Below, in pieces: positions 9,162 through 16,738 of a DNA stretch of 64,000 nt (its first letter is position 1; the number at the start of each line of letters is the position of its first letter). Below the pieces are notes generated by a model. That model was not told the origin of the DNA. It searched no databases and saw nothing but the letters and a program-made list of their open reading frames with translations. A program made the translations under genes and the position numbers. The DNA comes from Flavobacterium jejuense (GTDB taxonomy: Bacteria; Bacteroidota; Bacteroidia; Flavobacteriales; Flavobacteriaceae), in NCBI RefSeq assembly GCF_006491595.2, contig NZ_VEVQ02000006.1, forward strand, positions 1 through 64,000, in the 5' to 3' direction.

Positions 9162-9642
9162 ATTTCAAATTTTCTGAGGCTTTTAAAACGGCTTGTTTTA
9201 AGCTTTCTTTATAAGAGATAATTGTTTCTAAAACTTTTTTGTCGCTACTACCAATAATCTGTGCGGCTAAAATTCCAGCGTTTTTTGCACCATTTAAAGC
9301 AACAGTTGCAACAGGAACACCACCAGGCATTTGTAAAATGGATAAAACAGAATCCCAACCGTCAATTGAATTACTAGATTTTACAGGAACACCTATTACA
9401 GGTAGAGGAGACATGGAAGCGACCATTCCTGGTAAATGAGCGGCACCACCAGCACCAGCAATAATTACAGAAATTCCACGATTATGCGCATTTTTACTAA
9501 AATCAAATAATTTTTCTGGTGTTCTATGTGCAGAAACAATATCCACTTCGGTTTCAATATTGAATTCTTTTAGAATGTCTATGGCTCCTTGCATAACTGG
9601 CATGTCTGATATGCTCCCCATTACTATGGCTACTTTACTCAT
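9160..9642 (-). CDS. purE: N5-carboxyaminoimidazole ribonucleotide mutase
   Basis: The 160-residue protein is class I PurE, which moves the carboxylate of N5-CAIR to give CAIR in de novo purine synthesis. It works with PurK, encoded about 2.3 kb upstream on the same strand. Motifs are GSISDMPVMQGA, VSAHRTPEKLFDF (active-site His), GAGGAAHLPGMVAS and GVPVKSS. Length is normal. purK and purE usually adjoin in related genomes as I know them; here three unrelated genes lie between. The start is 13 nt after the stop of the small membrane protein gene, so purE is probably transcribed with the inserted cassette unless a hidden promoter exists. Confidence 0.96.
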   Translation of the reverse strand: MSKVAIVMGSISDMPVMQGAIDILKEFNIETEVDIVSAHRTPEKLFDFSKNAHNRGISVIIAGAGGAAHLPGMVASMSPLPVIGVPVKSSNSIDGWDSVLSILQMPGGVPVATVALNGAKNAGILAAQIIGSSDKKVLETIISYKESLKQAVLKASENLK

Positions 9643-9654
9643 TTTGTATTTAGT

Positions 9655-9957
9655 TTAACGTTGTTTAAAATTGTTTAAGAGTTTAAAGTTGTTTTTGAGT
9701 TGGAAATATAAAAATACTACTATCCAAAAGATTAAATAATCAAATAATAAATACTTCCATTCTAAAAATGTTCTATACTTCATTTCTTCATTTGGTGAGA
9801 AAATGTAAAAAACCTTAGGTATTCCAATATTAATTTGTGGTAATTCTTTAATTTGAGAATAAAATAATATTTCCAATAAAATAATTATGAATGAAATTGT
9901 ACATAAAACTACAAGCGCATAAAAACTTATTTTAAAAAAATGTTTTACAGTTTTCAT
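9655..9957 (-). CDS. Small two-helix membrane protein of the ATPase/HNH cassette
   Basis: The 100-residue protein has two predicted membrane helices (about 10-32 and 68-88) separated by a polar loop of about 35 residues containing PNEEMKYRTF, and a basic Asn/Lys-rich tail (KNNFKLLNNFKQR). I do not recognise a family. Its ATG is 6 nt from the stop of the HNH gene and its stop is 13 nt from purE. It is therefore tightly packed within the cassette and likely co-transcribed. It could be an effector or anchor of the system, or a passenger; nothing in the sequence decides. Base composition is as AT-rich as the two genes before it. Confidence 0.6.
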   Translation of the reverse strand: MKTVKHFFKISFYALVVLCTISFIIILLEILFYSQIKELPQINIGIPKVFYIFSPNEEMKYRTFLEWKYLLFDYLIFWIVVFLYFQLKNNFKLLNNFKQR

Positions 9958-9963
9958 CCTGAT

Positions 9964-10557
9964 TTAAAGATTTGGAATCATTTCCCAGATGTTAATATTG
10001 AATTCTGCTTGAATGGCTCTTAAATAAGCTATTTGTTTTAAGTCATCTTGAATTAATATTTCAAAAAAATCAGTTTCTGAAAGACCATATTTTGATATTT
10101 CATCTCTTTTTCTTCTAATATACTTCTTTCTTTCATCTGCAAGAATAATATCATCTAATTTCAGGAGGTTTATTAAATTACAAGCTTCAATGTCATTTGA
10201 ATCGGCTACTCTATAATCTCCATTGTCATATAGAATTCTACCATTGAAGTTTTCATTAGTTGGGTATAAAATAGGTTGAAAATTATCCCATTTTGAAGAT
10301 TTTTCTTTATTCCATTGATGTTTGACTAAGAACCAATTTGAATAATTATCATTCTCTGTCCCTTTTAAATTAGGATTAAAATGTTCAATATCTTTTGCAT
10401 CAGCTCGTCCAATATATTCTTCTGTGTAAGCACAAAATCCTTTTTGTTCATTGAATAGAATTTTTGAAATAGTTTGATTATTATTAGAGTTGCCTTCTGT
10501 GTATTTTAGATTTTGAGCGACAATTTCTGAATTTTCATCTTTGATTATCCTTCTCAT
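9964..10557 (-). CDS. PtuB-like HNH-family protein (Septu-type defence partner)
   Basis: The 197-residue protein resembles the HNH proteins paired with Septu and retron ATPases. The core is visible as GFCAYTEEYIG (C42), DIEHFNPNL (H59), then NYSNWFLVKHQWNKEK (N74, H80, N83) and FQPILYP. Relatives usually have CxxC pairs around the core for zinc; here the partner cysteines are replaced (T45, and K79/W82 in the second pair). The C-terminal half is helical. The start codon is only 2 nt from the stop of the ATPase gene, as expected for a two-gene system. The inferred role is a nuclease, released or activated by the ATPase on phage infection. No reverse transcriptase is nearby, so this is not an evident retron. 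Confidence 0.7.
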   Translation of the reverse strand: MRRIIKDENSEIVAQNLKYTEGNSNNNQTISKILFNEQKGFCAYTEEYIGRADAKDIEHFNPNLKGTENDNYSNWFLVKHQWNKEKSSKWDNFQPILYPTNENFNGRILYDNGDYRVADSNDIEACNLINLLKLDDIILADERKKYIRRKRDEISKYGLSETDFFEILIQDDLKQIAYLRAIQAEFNINIWEMIPNL

Positions 10558-10559
10558 GT

Positions 10560-11876
10560 TTAAAAATTATAAGTATCACCAAGTTTAACGGTTTCTAATA
10601 AAAGTTCTTTTTTCTTCGTTGGGTCTTTTTCATTTGCTAAATCTTCTTTTAGTTTTAGATACTTTTTATAAGCTTCTTCTCCAAATTTATTATAATAATT
10701 AATATCAAAATCATTTTTCAGCATATCATTTGGATCATCACCTATAGGAGAGCTTCCTCTTCTTACAGCTACTTTTCCTTCGTTATCAAAATATAAAATA
10801 AAACGTTCATCTGGTTCAAAAGAAGCAGCCACGAATGGAGAATGTGTGGCAACTATAAATTGTGCTTCTGGAGCTAAATTTTGATAATAGTCCATCAAAT
10901 CCATTTGCATATCTGGATATAAGGAACGCTCGGGTTCGTCAATTAAGATAATCGAATCTTTGGAGTCAAGTTTGAATAAAGGTAAAAAAGAAAGTAATAA
11001 TCCTTTTGTTCCGGTACTAGTGTTTTGGATAGGAATTATTTCTTCATTTCTTTTATTTGCAATAGGAATAACATATTCTGTATTTACTAAATCTACTTCT
11101 AAATTTAATCTTTCTAATATTGGATTAAATTTCTTAGCAAATTTTTCTATTTTATTTGGATTTTCTTTTTGCCATTTTTTAAATTCTATACTTAGTTTAT
11201 CTGGATTTGAAAGTAATCCTTCATGTAGAAGTTCTGCCATCTTTTGAGTGAATTTTTTACGATATATTAAAATCTCATTCAATATTAATAACCACAAATC
11301 AGCACTTACATTTTCGTCAAATATAATTGAATTAGATTTTGAATAAATATGTTTTAATCCACGTAAATTTTCTATTCCAGGATATTTCTCAAATAAATCA
11401 ACAGGGTTTTTAGTAAATATTTCAATGTTTCTATCAGAAATTAGATTAGATTTAAGATAAAATAAAAACTTCTTTTCTTCATCTTTTAGAAAACTATCAA
11501 AATTTCCAGTTTCAATGTAAGAATAATTATATGTGTCAATATCGTTTTTACATGTAAGCTTATCTTTACTAATGAAAATTTGTTTTTTTTCTGAAACAAA
11601 ATTTACATTTCCTTTTATTATATTAAAATCAGAATTGGAAAAGTAGAGATTATTTTCTAAATCTGAAGTAATTATTAAATTATTTAGATTTGAATGATAT
11701 TGCTCTATCAACTCCAACAACCCAGTTTTTCCAGTAGCACTTTGACCAATAAAACATATTTTATCAAGGGCTTTTCCACGTTTTTCAACTATATGAAAGT
11801 CCTCTGGATACGTAAAATCAAATGCTAGGTTTTCTAAATGTCTAAATTGCTCTATATGTAACTTTGAAATTTTCAT
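10560..11876 (-). CDS. PtuA-like ABC/OLD-class ATPase (Septu-type defence)
   Basis: The 438-residue protein begins MKISKLHIEQFRHLENLAFD, typical of RecF/OLD-like ATPases. Walker A is GQSATGKT (44-51), the ABC-like signature is NTSTGTKG (285-292), Walker B is IILIDEPERSLYPD (309-322) and the switch His is in ATHSPF (H345). The C-terminus carries LKNDFDINYYNKFGEEAYKKY and a charged helix, where toxin or nuclease partners bind in related systems. Its own promoter lies just upstream. Paired with the adjoining HNH gene this looks like the PtuA/PtuB layout of Septu. The alternative is another AAA_21/HNH pair such as a retron or Gabija-like variant, but there is no RT and no UvrD helicase. Confidence 0.75.
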   Translation of the reverse strand: MKISKLHIEQFRHLENLAFDFTYPEDFHIVEKRGKALDKICFIGQSATGKTGLLELIEQYHSNLNNLIITSDLENNLYFSNSDFNIIKGNVNFVSEKKQIFISKDKLTCKNDIDTYNYSYIETGNFDSFLKDEEKKFLFYLKSNLISDRNIEIFTKNPVDLFEKYPGIENLRGLKHIYSKSNSIIFDENVSADLWLLILNEILIYRKKFTQKMAELLHEGLLSNPDKLSIEFKKWQKENPNKIEKFAKKFNPILERLNLEVDLVNTEYVIPIANKRNEEIIPIQNTSTGTKGLLLSFLPLFKLDSKDSIILIDEPERSLYPDMQMDLMDYYQNLAPEAQFIVATHSPFVAASFEPDERFILYFDNEGKVAVRRGSSPIGDDPNDMLKNDFDINYYNKFGEEAYKKYLKLKEDLANEKDPTKKKELLLETVKLGDTYNF

Positions 11877-11890
11877 GTACTGAATTTTTA

Positions 11891-11919
11891 CAAATTTAAG
11901 TAAAAAAGTATAACTCCAA
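11891..11919 (-). promoter_or_regulatory. Promoter of the ATPase/HNH cassette
   Basis: On the minus strand TTG (11919-11917), 18 nt, TAAATTTG (11898-11891) matches the consensus. The start codon at 11876 leaves a very short leader. This makes the cassette independent of the purK transcript. Confidence 0.62.
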
Positions 11920-11925
11920 TTAAAG

Positions 11926-11946
11926 ATGCTGAAACAAGTTCAGCAT
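11926..11946. repeat. Short palindrome, possible REP-like element
   Basis: ATGCTGAA (11926-11933), loop ACAAG, TTCAGCAT (11939-11946) is a perfect 8-bp hairpin. It lies between the purK stop and the cassette promoter. Similar tgaaac-aagttca hairpins are, as I recall, dispersed in Bacteroidota genomes. There is no T-run, so it is a poor terminator. It marks the purK-side border of the cassette. Confidence 0.4.
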
Positions 11947-11978
11947 GACAAAAAACAACTCAAACTGACCACTCTCTA

Positions 11979-13145
11979 CTAAACACTAACCACTCTAATA
12001 CTGTTCTTTACTTCTTCAGCAATTCTTCGAGCTTCATTCATGTTTTCATTTACAATAGTAACATGGCCCATTTTTCTGAAAGGTCTAGTTTCTCTTTTTC
12101 CGTAAATATGAGGAGTTACACCATCAATTGCCATTATTTTTTTTATGTTTTCATAAACAACTTGTCCTTCAAAACCTTCTTCACCAACTAAATTTACCAT
12201 GATTCCTGCTACTTTGCTGTCAGTATTTCCTAGTGGAAGGTTTAAAATTGCTCGCAAATGATTTTCAAATTGTGAAGTATAACTGGCTTCAATACTGTAA
12301 TGACCAGAATTATGAGGTCTTGGAGCAACTTCGTTTACCAAAATGATATCGTTTCCTTCCGAGTCTTCGGAATGAAACATTTCAACTGCTAATAAGCCTA
12401 CGTGGTTAAATGTTTCTGATACTTTTAAGGCAACTTCTTGGGCCTTTTGAGTCACTTTTTCATCAATACGAGCTGGACAAATTACATATTCTACTTGATT
12501 GGCTTCTGGATGAAATTCCATTTCAACTACTGGATAGGTTTTTATTTCTCCAGAAAAGCTTCTTGCTACAATAACAGCCAATTCGTTTTTAAACGGAACC
12601 AAATCTTCTGCAATACATTCTACATCTGGTAATTTTACTAAATCTAAAGCAGAACGACATATTTTTACACCATTTCCGTCGTAACCAAATTGGGCACTTT
12701 TCCATACAAAAGGGAACTCTAATTCATCTTTGGCTAGACTGTTTCTTAAATCATCAAGTCCTACAAATCGTAAATGTTTTGATGTTGGTATATCATTTTG
12801 GACATACAAATCTTTTTGTTTGCCTTTGTTTTGAATTAAACGAAGTGTTTTTGGAGAGGGAAATATTGGTAATCCTTCTTCTTCTAATTTATCCAATGCG
12901 TCCAGATTCACATTTTCAATTTCAATAGTTAACAAATCGACTAGTTTTCCAAATTGGTAAACAATATCAAAATCCATTAAACTACCTTTGTAAAAGTTAT
13001 TACAACCAAAACGAGAAGGTGCTTCATCATTTGGGTCTAATACAAAGGTTTGAATGTCAAATTTTCGAGTATCTGCTAGAAGCATTTTGCCCAGTTGGCC
13101 ACCTCCTAATATACCTAGTTTAAAATCAGATGAGAAATAATTCAT
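11979..13145 (-). CDS. purK: N5-carboxyaminoimidazole ribonucleotide synthase
   Basis: The 388-residue ATP-grasp enzyme adds bicarbonate to AIR using ATP; PurE then rearranges the product. Motifs are FKLGILGGGQLGKMLL at the N-terminus, FPFVWKSAQFGYDGNGVK (ATP-grasp loop), VEMFH and NEVAPRPHNSGHY. A longer frame begins at a TTG at 13220, but that codon overlaps the promoter boxes (TATCTTTG at 13211-13204), so it cannot be the translation start. The ATG at 13145 puts the GGGQLGK motif at the expected distance. The next purine gene, purE, is displaced by the inserted cassette downstream. Confidence 0.95.
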   Translation of the reverse strand: MNYFSSDFKLGILGGGQLGKMLLADTRKFDIQTFVLDPNDEAPSRFGCNNFYKGSLMDFDIVYQFGKLVDLLTIEIENVNLDALDKLEEEGLPIFPSPKTLRLIQNKGKQKDLYVQNDIPTSKHLRFVGLDDLRNSLAKDELEFPFVWKSAQFGYDGNGVKICRSALDLVKLPDVECIAEDLVPFKNELAVIVARSFSGEIKTYPVVEMEFHPEANQVEYVICPARIDEKVTQKAQEVALKVSETFNHVGLLAVEMFHSEDSEGNDIILVNEVAPRPHNSGHYSIEASYTSQFENHLRAILNLPLGNTDSKVAGIMVNLVGEEGFEGQVVYENIKKIMAIDGVTPHIYGKRETRPFRKMGHVTIVNENMNEARRIAEEVKNSIRVVSV

Positions 13146-13203
13146 TGCGATATATGAACCCAATTCATTGGATTGCTTTTTTAGTTGTTTGTAGTTAGTG
13201 ATG

Positions 13204-13234
13204 CAAAGATACTTAGACAAATACTAATTAACAA
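13204..13234 (-). promoter_or_regulatory. purK promoter
   Basis: On the minus strand TTG (13234-13232), 20 nt, TATCTTTG (13211-13204) is a near-perfect match to the consensus. It lies inside the 5' extension of the purK frame and fixes the start at 13145, leaving a leader of about 55 nt. Confidence 0.68.
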
Positions 13235-13238
13235 TTGC

Positions 13239-13775
13239 TTATTTATTTAATTTCTTTAAAATTTCTCTAGCAACAGCTTTGTAAGCAGCCGAATGCGAAC
13301 TGTAATCCTGTTCTAAAATAACTTTTAACTCTTCTTTAATCCAAGGTTGTTTTTTACTAAAATTATGTAATGCTCTTATTGCATAAGCTTTAGTGGCAAC
13401 TTTTTCATTTTGGATTAGCCAATCTAAACAAGTTTCTATAAGTTGTTGTTCTTGTTTTTTAGATAAATTGATTGATTTAGATTTAGAAATAAAAAAGCAA
13501 ATTTTAGAAATGGGTCTTACAGCAGAATCATTTTTGTAGACAGAAACAGTATTAGTAAAAACATCTAGATATGGAATTATAAATTCTAAGTTTTTTTCAA
13601 GAACAAGTTCTAATGCCCAACAAGCTTTAAAATGATTTTTATTAGTAAGGTTAAAAGCAAAAGCAAATAATTCTTTTAAATTATCAGAATTTGACATTGC
13701 TAATTCACAAATATTGTCTCTAGATTTTCTATGAGCAGTGCTGTTTTCTATTTGTGTATAAAAAGAAGATTCCAT
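13239..13775 (-). CDS. Helical-repeat (HEAT-like) protein of unknown role
   Basis: The 178-residue protein is almost entirely amphipathic helices (FKACWALELVLEKN, LIETCLDWLIQNEK, TKAYAIRALHNFSKK), the pattern of HEAT/armadillo repeats. There is no signal peptide or catalytic motif. It begins opposite the Hpt-Adk gene and ends about 90 nt before the purK start. In my memory similar proteins beside flavobacterial purine genes are often mislabelled adenylosuccinate lyase; it is far too short and has no lyase signature. It may be a scaffold or binding protein. Confidence 0.6.
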   Translation of the reverse strand: MESSFYTQIENSTAHRKSRDNICELAMSNSDNLKELFAFAFNLTNKNHFKACWALELVLEKNLEFIIPYLDVFTNTVSVYKNDSAVRPISKICFFISKSKSINLSKKQEQQLIETCLDWLIQNEKVATKAYAIRALHNFSKKQPWIKEELKVILEQDYSSHSAAYKAVAREILKKLNK

Positions 13776-13874
13776 TGGATAAAAATAGTAAAAAAAATAA
13801 AAAAAGTCTTGATACTTACTGCTTAATACTTATTACTTTCTTAAATTTGTTGCTTATTTTTAAAATCAAACCTT

Positions 13875-14996
13875 GTGATTCAATTACACGATAAACATTT
13901 TGAACCCTTTATTTCAGCAGATGAAATAGATTTTGCGATTCAAAACATGGCCAAGCAAATGGATGCCGATTTTTTTGATGAAGTTCCAGTTTTTATTGGA
14001 GTTTTGAATGGTTCGTTCAAAGTTATTTCCGACTTAATGAAGTATTATAGAGGAATGTGCGAAGTAAGTTTTGTTAAACTGGCATCTTACGAAGGTACAC
14101 AATCTACAAATCAAGTAAAACAATTAATTGGTCTAAATGAAGATTTAGAAGGGAAAACGGTGGTAATTGTCGAAGATATAGTTGATACTGGAAATACGGT
14201 AGAAGAATTAAAAGCTATTTTTAAAGAAAAGAAGGTAAAACATTTAAAAATAGCTACTTTGTTTTTTAAACCAGAAGCCTATAAAAAAGAGATTAAATTA
14301 GATTACGTGGGAATTCGTATTCCTAATAAATTCATCGTAGGTTTTGGGTTAGACTATGATGGTTTAGGAAGAAATTTACCAGACGTTCATCAATTAGCAA
14401 TAGAAAACACAAACACACAAATGATTAATATAGTTTTATTCGGAAAGCCAGGAGCTGGAAAAGGAACTCAAGCCGATTTTTTAAAAGAAAAATACAATTT
14501 AGTACATCTTTCAACAGGAGATATTTTTAGATTTAATATTAAAAATGAAACAGAATTAGGAACACTTGCTAAATCTTATATGGATAAAGGGGATCTAGTT
14601 CCAGATGAAATTACTATTAAAATGTTGGAAGATGAAGTTAATAAAAATCCACAAGCTAAAGGATTTTTATTTGATGGTTTTCCTAGAACAATTGCACAAG
14701 CAGAGGCTTTAGATGCTTTTCTAAAATCGAAAAACCAAGAAATTACTGCTACTGTTGCTTTAGAAGCTGATGATGAAATTTTAGTGCAACGTTTGTTGGA
14801 AAGAGGAAAAACATCAGGAAGACCAGACGATCAAGATGAAGAAAAAATCAGAAACCGTTATGACGAGTATAACCAAAAAACAGCTCCATTGACGGATTAT
14901 TATAAAGCACAAGGTAAATTTAAACCAGTGGATGGAATAGGGCAAATTGCAGAAGTTACTGAACGATTGTCAAAAGTAATTGATGGTTTGTTGTAG
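13875..14996 (+). CDS. adk: Fused hypoxanthine phosphoribosyltransferase-adenylate kinase
   Basis: The 373-residue protein joins two complete enzymes. Residues 1 to about 178 are a purine salvage phosphoribosyltransferase with the PRPP motif VVIVEDIVDTGNT (about 95-107) and VGFGLDYDGLGRN. From MINIVLFGKPGAGKGTQ (about 183) the rest is adenylate kinase: P-loop, LSTGDIFR, LFDGFPRT, RLLERGKTSGRPDD and NRYDEYNQKTAPL. It would couple IMP/GMP salvage with AMP/ADP exchange. The start is a GTG giving MIQLHDKHFEPF. An internal ATG at the kinase domain could give a free kinase, but no promoter or RBS is evident there. The fusion is known in Flavobacteriaceae. Confidence 0.93.
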   Translation: MIQLHDKHFEPFISADEIDFAIQNMAKQMDADFFDEVPVFIGVLNGSFKVISDLMKYYRGMCEVSFVKLASYEGTQSTNQVKQLIGLNEDLEGKTVVIVEDIVDTGNTVEELKAIFKEKKVKHLKIATLFFKPEAYKKEIKLDYVGIRIPNKFIVGFGLDYDGLGRNLPDVHQLAIENTNTQMINIVLFGKPGAGKGTQADFLKEKYNLVHLSTGDIFRFNIKNETELGTLAKSYMDKGDLVPDEITIKMLEDEVNKNPQAKGFLFDGFPRTIAQAEALDAFLKSKNQEITATVALEADDEILVQRLLERGKTSGRPDDQDEEKIRNRYDEYNQKTAPLTDYYKAQGKFKPVDGIGQIAEVTERLSKVIDGLL

Positions 14997-15040
14997 TAGC
15001 TGATCCAGCTGTTCACTACAAGGTATAACAAAATAAAAAA

Positions 15041-15098
15041 GTGTGCCTAACATAAAAAAAGGAGCTTCTTAATAGTCGCTCTTTTTTTATGGGCATCA
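15041..15098 (+). terminator. Terminator after the Hpt-Adk gene
   Basis: A long hairpin pairs GTGtGCC (15041-15047) with GGGCATCAC and, inside, ATAAAAAAAGGAGC with GCTCTTTTTTTAT. The loop is about 12 nt. It lies 45 nt after the stop. The remainder of 14997-15273 holds the obg promoter region and no gene. Confidence 0.7.
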
Positions 15099-15176
15099 CT
15101 ATTTTTCTTTTGTCATACGCTTTTCATTACCATCTGGGCTATAATTAAAAGAATCGCTAAATTCAATTATAAATTA

Positions 15177-15184
15177 TACCTTTG
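15177..15184 (+). promoter_or_regulatory. Probable obg -7 element
   Basis: TACCTTTG fits TAnnTTTG; no clear -33 box is seen. It would give a leader of about 85 nt that includes a short heptad repeat (15241-15268). Confidence 0.4.
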
Positions 15185-15240
15185 CAAAAATTAAATCATA
15201 AGTTAAAAGTTTTAGGAAAATAGATTTTTAAAATCAACTT

Positions 15241-15268
15241 TCTGACTTCTAACTTCTAACTTCTAACT
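15241..15268. repeat. Short tandem repeat before obg
   Basis: Four copies of a 7-8 nt unit (ACTTCTA) lie in tandem immediately before the obg start codon. A single related copy is at about 34441-34455. Copy-number change here would alter the obg leader. Confidence 0.6.
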
Positions 15269-15273
15269 TTGTT

Positions 15274-16293
15274 ATGACTGAAGGGAATTTTGTAGATTAC
15301 GTAAAAATATATTTAGCTTCTGGAAAAGGAGGTAAAGGTTCTACACATTTACATAGAGAAAAATTTATTGAAAAAGGAGGGCCAGATGGAGGAGATGGAG
15401 GTCGTGGAGGACACGTTATATTAAGAGGAAATAAAGGTCTTTGGACCTTGTATCATCTAAAATTTTTAAGACATGTAAAAGCAGGTCATGGAGGTGATGG
15501 AGGAAGTTCTAGAAGCACAGGTGCAGATGGAGAGGATAAAATTATAGAAGTACCATTAGGTACTGTTGTAAAAGATAAGGAAACCGGAGATGTACTTTTT
15601 GAAATAACTGAAGATGGAGAAACTAAAGTAATCGCAAAAGGAGGAAAAGGAGGATTAGGAAACTGGCATTTTAGAAGTTCTACTAATCAAACACCACGCT
15701 ATTCTCAACCAGGAATGCCTAGTGAAGAATTGGATATTATTTTAGAATTAAAAGTATTGGCAGATGTAGGTCTAGTAGGTTTTCCTAATGCAGGAAAATC
15801 AACACTTTTATCGGTTTTAACTTCTGCAAAACCTAAAATTGCCGATTATGCGTTCACCACTTTAAAGCCTAATTTAGGAATCGTAGCTTACAGAGATTTT
15901 CAATCGTTTGTAATTGCAGATATTCCAGGAATTATTGAAGGAGCTGCTGAAGGTAAAGGTTTAGGTCATTATTTTCTTCGACATATAGAACGCAATTCTA
16001 CTTTGTTATTTCTTGTTCCAGCTGATGCAGAAGATATTAAAAAGGAATATGAAATATTATTAGATGAGTTAAGACGTTACAATCCTGAAATGTTAGACAA
16101 AGATAGACTAATTGTTGTATCTAAATCAGACATGTTAGATGAGGAATTACAAACCGAAATGAAAGCGCAACTAGATAAAGAGTTTAAAGGAATAGACTAT
16201 ATGTTTATTTCTTCTGTTGCGCAACAAGGTTTGCAAGAACTTAAAGATAAGTTGTGGAAAATGTTGAATACAGATGCAGAAGTTAAAAGTTAA
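15274..16293 (+). CDS. obgE: Obg-family GTPase
   Basis: The 339-residue protein has the glycine-rich Obg fold (1 to about 157, with [16 protein letters not shown] and [10 protein letters not shown]) and a GTPase domain: GFPNAGKST (from about 168), [16 protein letters not shown] and SKSDML. It lacks the C-terminal OCT extension, as is normal for many bacteria. Obg proteins act in 50S ribosome assembly and stress signalling. It is transcribed alone, between terminators at 15041-15098 and 16296-16329. The ATG at 15274 is right after the heptad repeat; the [12 protein letters not shown] start agrees with the family. Confidence 0.96.
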   Translation: MTEGNFVDYVKIYLASGKGGKGSTHLHREKFIEKGGPDGGDGGRGGHVILRGNKGLWTLYHLKFLRHVKAGHGGDGGSSRSTGADGEDKIIEVPLGTVVKDKETGDVLFEITEDGETKVIAKGGKGGLGNWHFRSSTNQTPRYSQPGMPSEELDIILELKVLADVGLVGFPNAGKSTLLSVLTSAKPKIADYAFTTLKPNLGIVAYRDFQSFVIADIPGIIEGAAEGKGLGHYFLRHIERNSTLLFLVPADAEDIKKEYEILLDELRRYNPEMLDKDRLIVVSKSDMLDEELQTEMKAQLDKEFKGIDYMFISSVAQQGLQELKDKLWKMLNTDAEVKS

Positions 16294-16295
16294 AT

Positions 16296-16329
16296 ATAAA
16301 AAAGGAACGCATTTGCGTTCCTTTTTTAT
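16296..16329. terminator. Bidirectional terminator between obg and the Roadblock-like gene
   Basis: AAAAAAGGAACGCA pairs with TGCGTTCCTTTTTT around a tiny loop. A and T tracts on either side serve both convergent genes. Confidence 0.85.
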
Positions 16330-16343
16330 GGTAAATAAAATAA

Positions 16344-16724
16344 TTATATTTTACCTACAATATCTTTTTTGTATTTATTCAAAACAGCTTTAGTCATTCC
16401 TAAATTTGCTTTATTTGCATCGACAGCTAAGTAGATAAAATAATCACCATCTTCAGAAATATCAATAATATGTATTTGTGAAGTTAGGTTAATCATAATA
16501 TTTTCAATCTTTTGAGTTAAATTTAAAGCTTTGATAGCGCTTAACTTTGCTTTCACTACTTCTAAGTTATAAGCTGAAGCTAATTCAGGATCAAAAGAGG
16601 GGTCAACAGACAAAGAGTAATAAGAAATACCTGATTTTACTTCTGTTACACTAACAGCAATAAAACCAGAAACGTTAGTTTGTAAATCCTCTCCGAACTT
16701 GTTTAAAAAATCTGACATAATCAA
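16344..16724 (-). CDS. Roadblock/LC7-like small protein (second of pair)
   Basis: The 126-residue protein has no signal peptide. Its pattern of a strand-rich N-terminal half (GFIAVSVTEVKSGISYYS), a long helix (NLEVVKAKLSAIKAL), then strands (IHIIDISEDGDYFIYLAV) and a final helix fits the Roadblock/LC7 (longin-like) fold. No single motif proves it. It starts 14 nt after the stop of a clearer Roadblock-like gene, so the two likely form a hetero- or homodimer unit. Family members bind small Ras-like GTPases such as MglA. ATG at 16724 or 16718 (MIMSDF) may be used. Confidence 0.5.
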   Translation of the reverse strand: MIMSDFLNKFGEDLQTNVSGFIAVSVTEVKSGISYYSLSVDPSFDPELASAYNLEVVKAKLSAIKALNLTQKIENIMINLTSQIHIIDISEDGDYFIYLAVDANKANLGMTKAVLNKYKKDIVGKI

Positions 16725-16738
16725 TTATTTGTATTAAA

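Noticed and set aside
9643-9700. GTTTAA repeats before purE as an operator
   Set aside because: They fall in the Asn/Lys-rich coding end of the membrane protein gene, where such repeats follow from the codons.
9655-11876. Retron reading of the ATPase/HNH pair
   Set aside because: No reverse transcriptase or inverted-repeat msr/msd region is seen on either side.
13146-13220. N-terminal extension of purK from a TTG codon
   Set aside because: The extension overlaps the promoter boxes and adds no family sequence.
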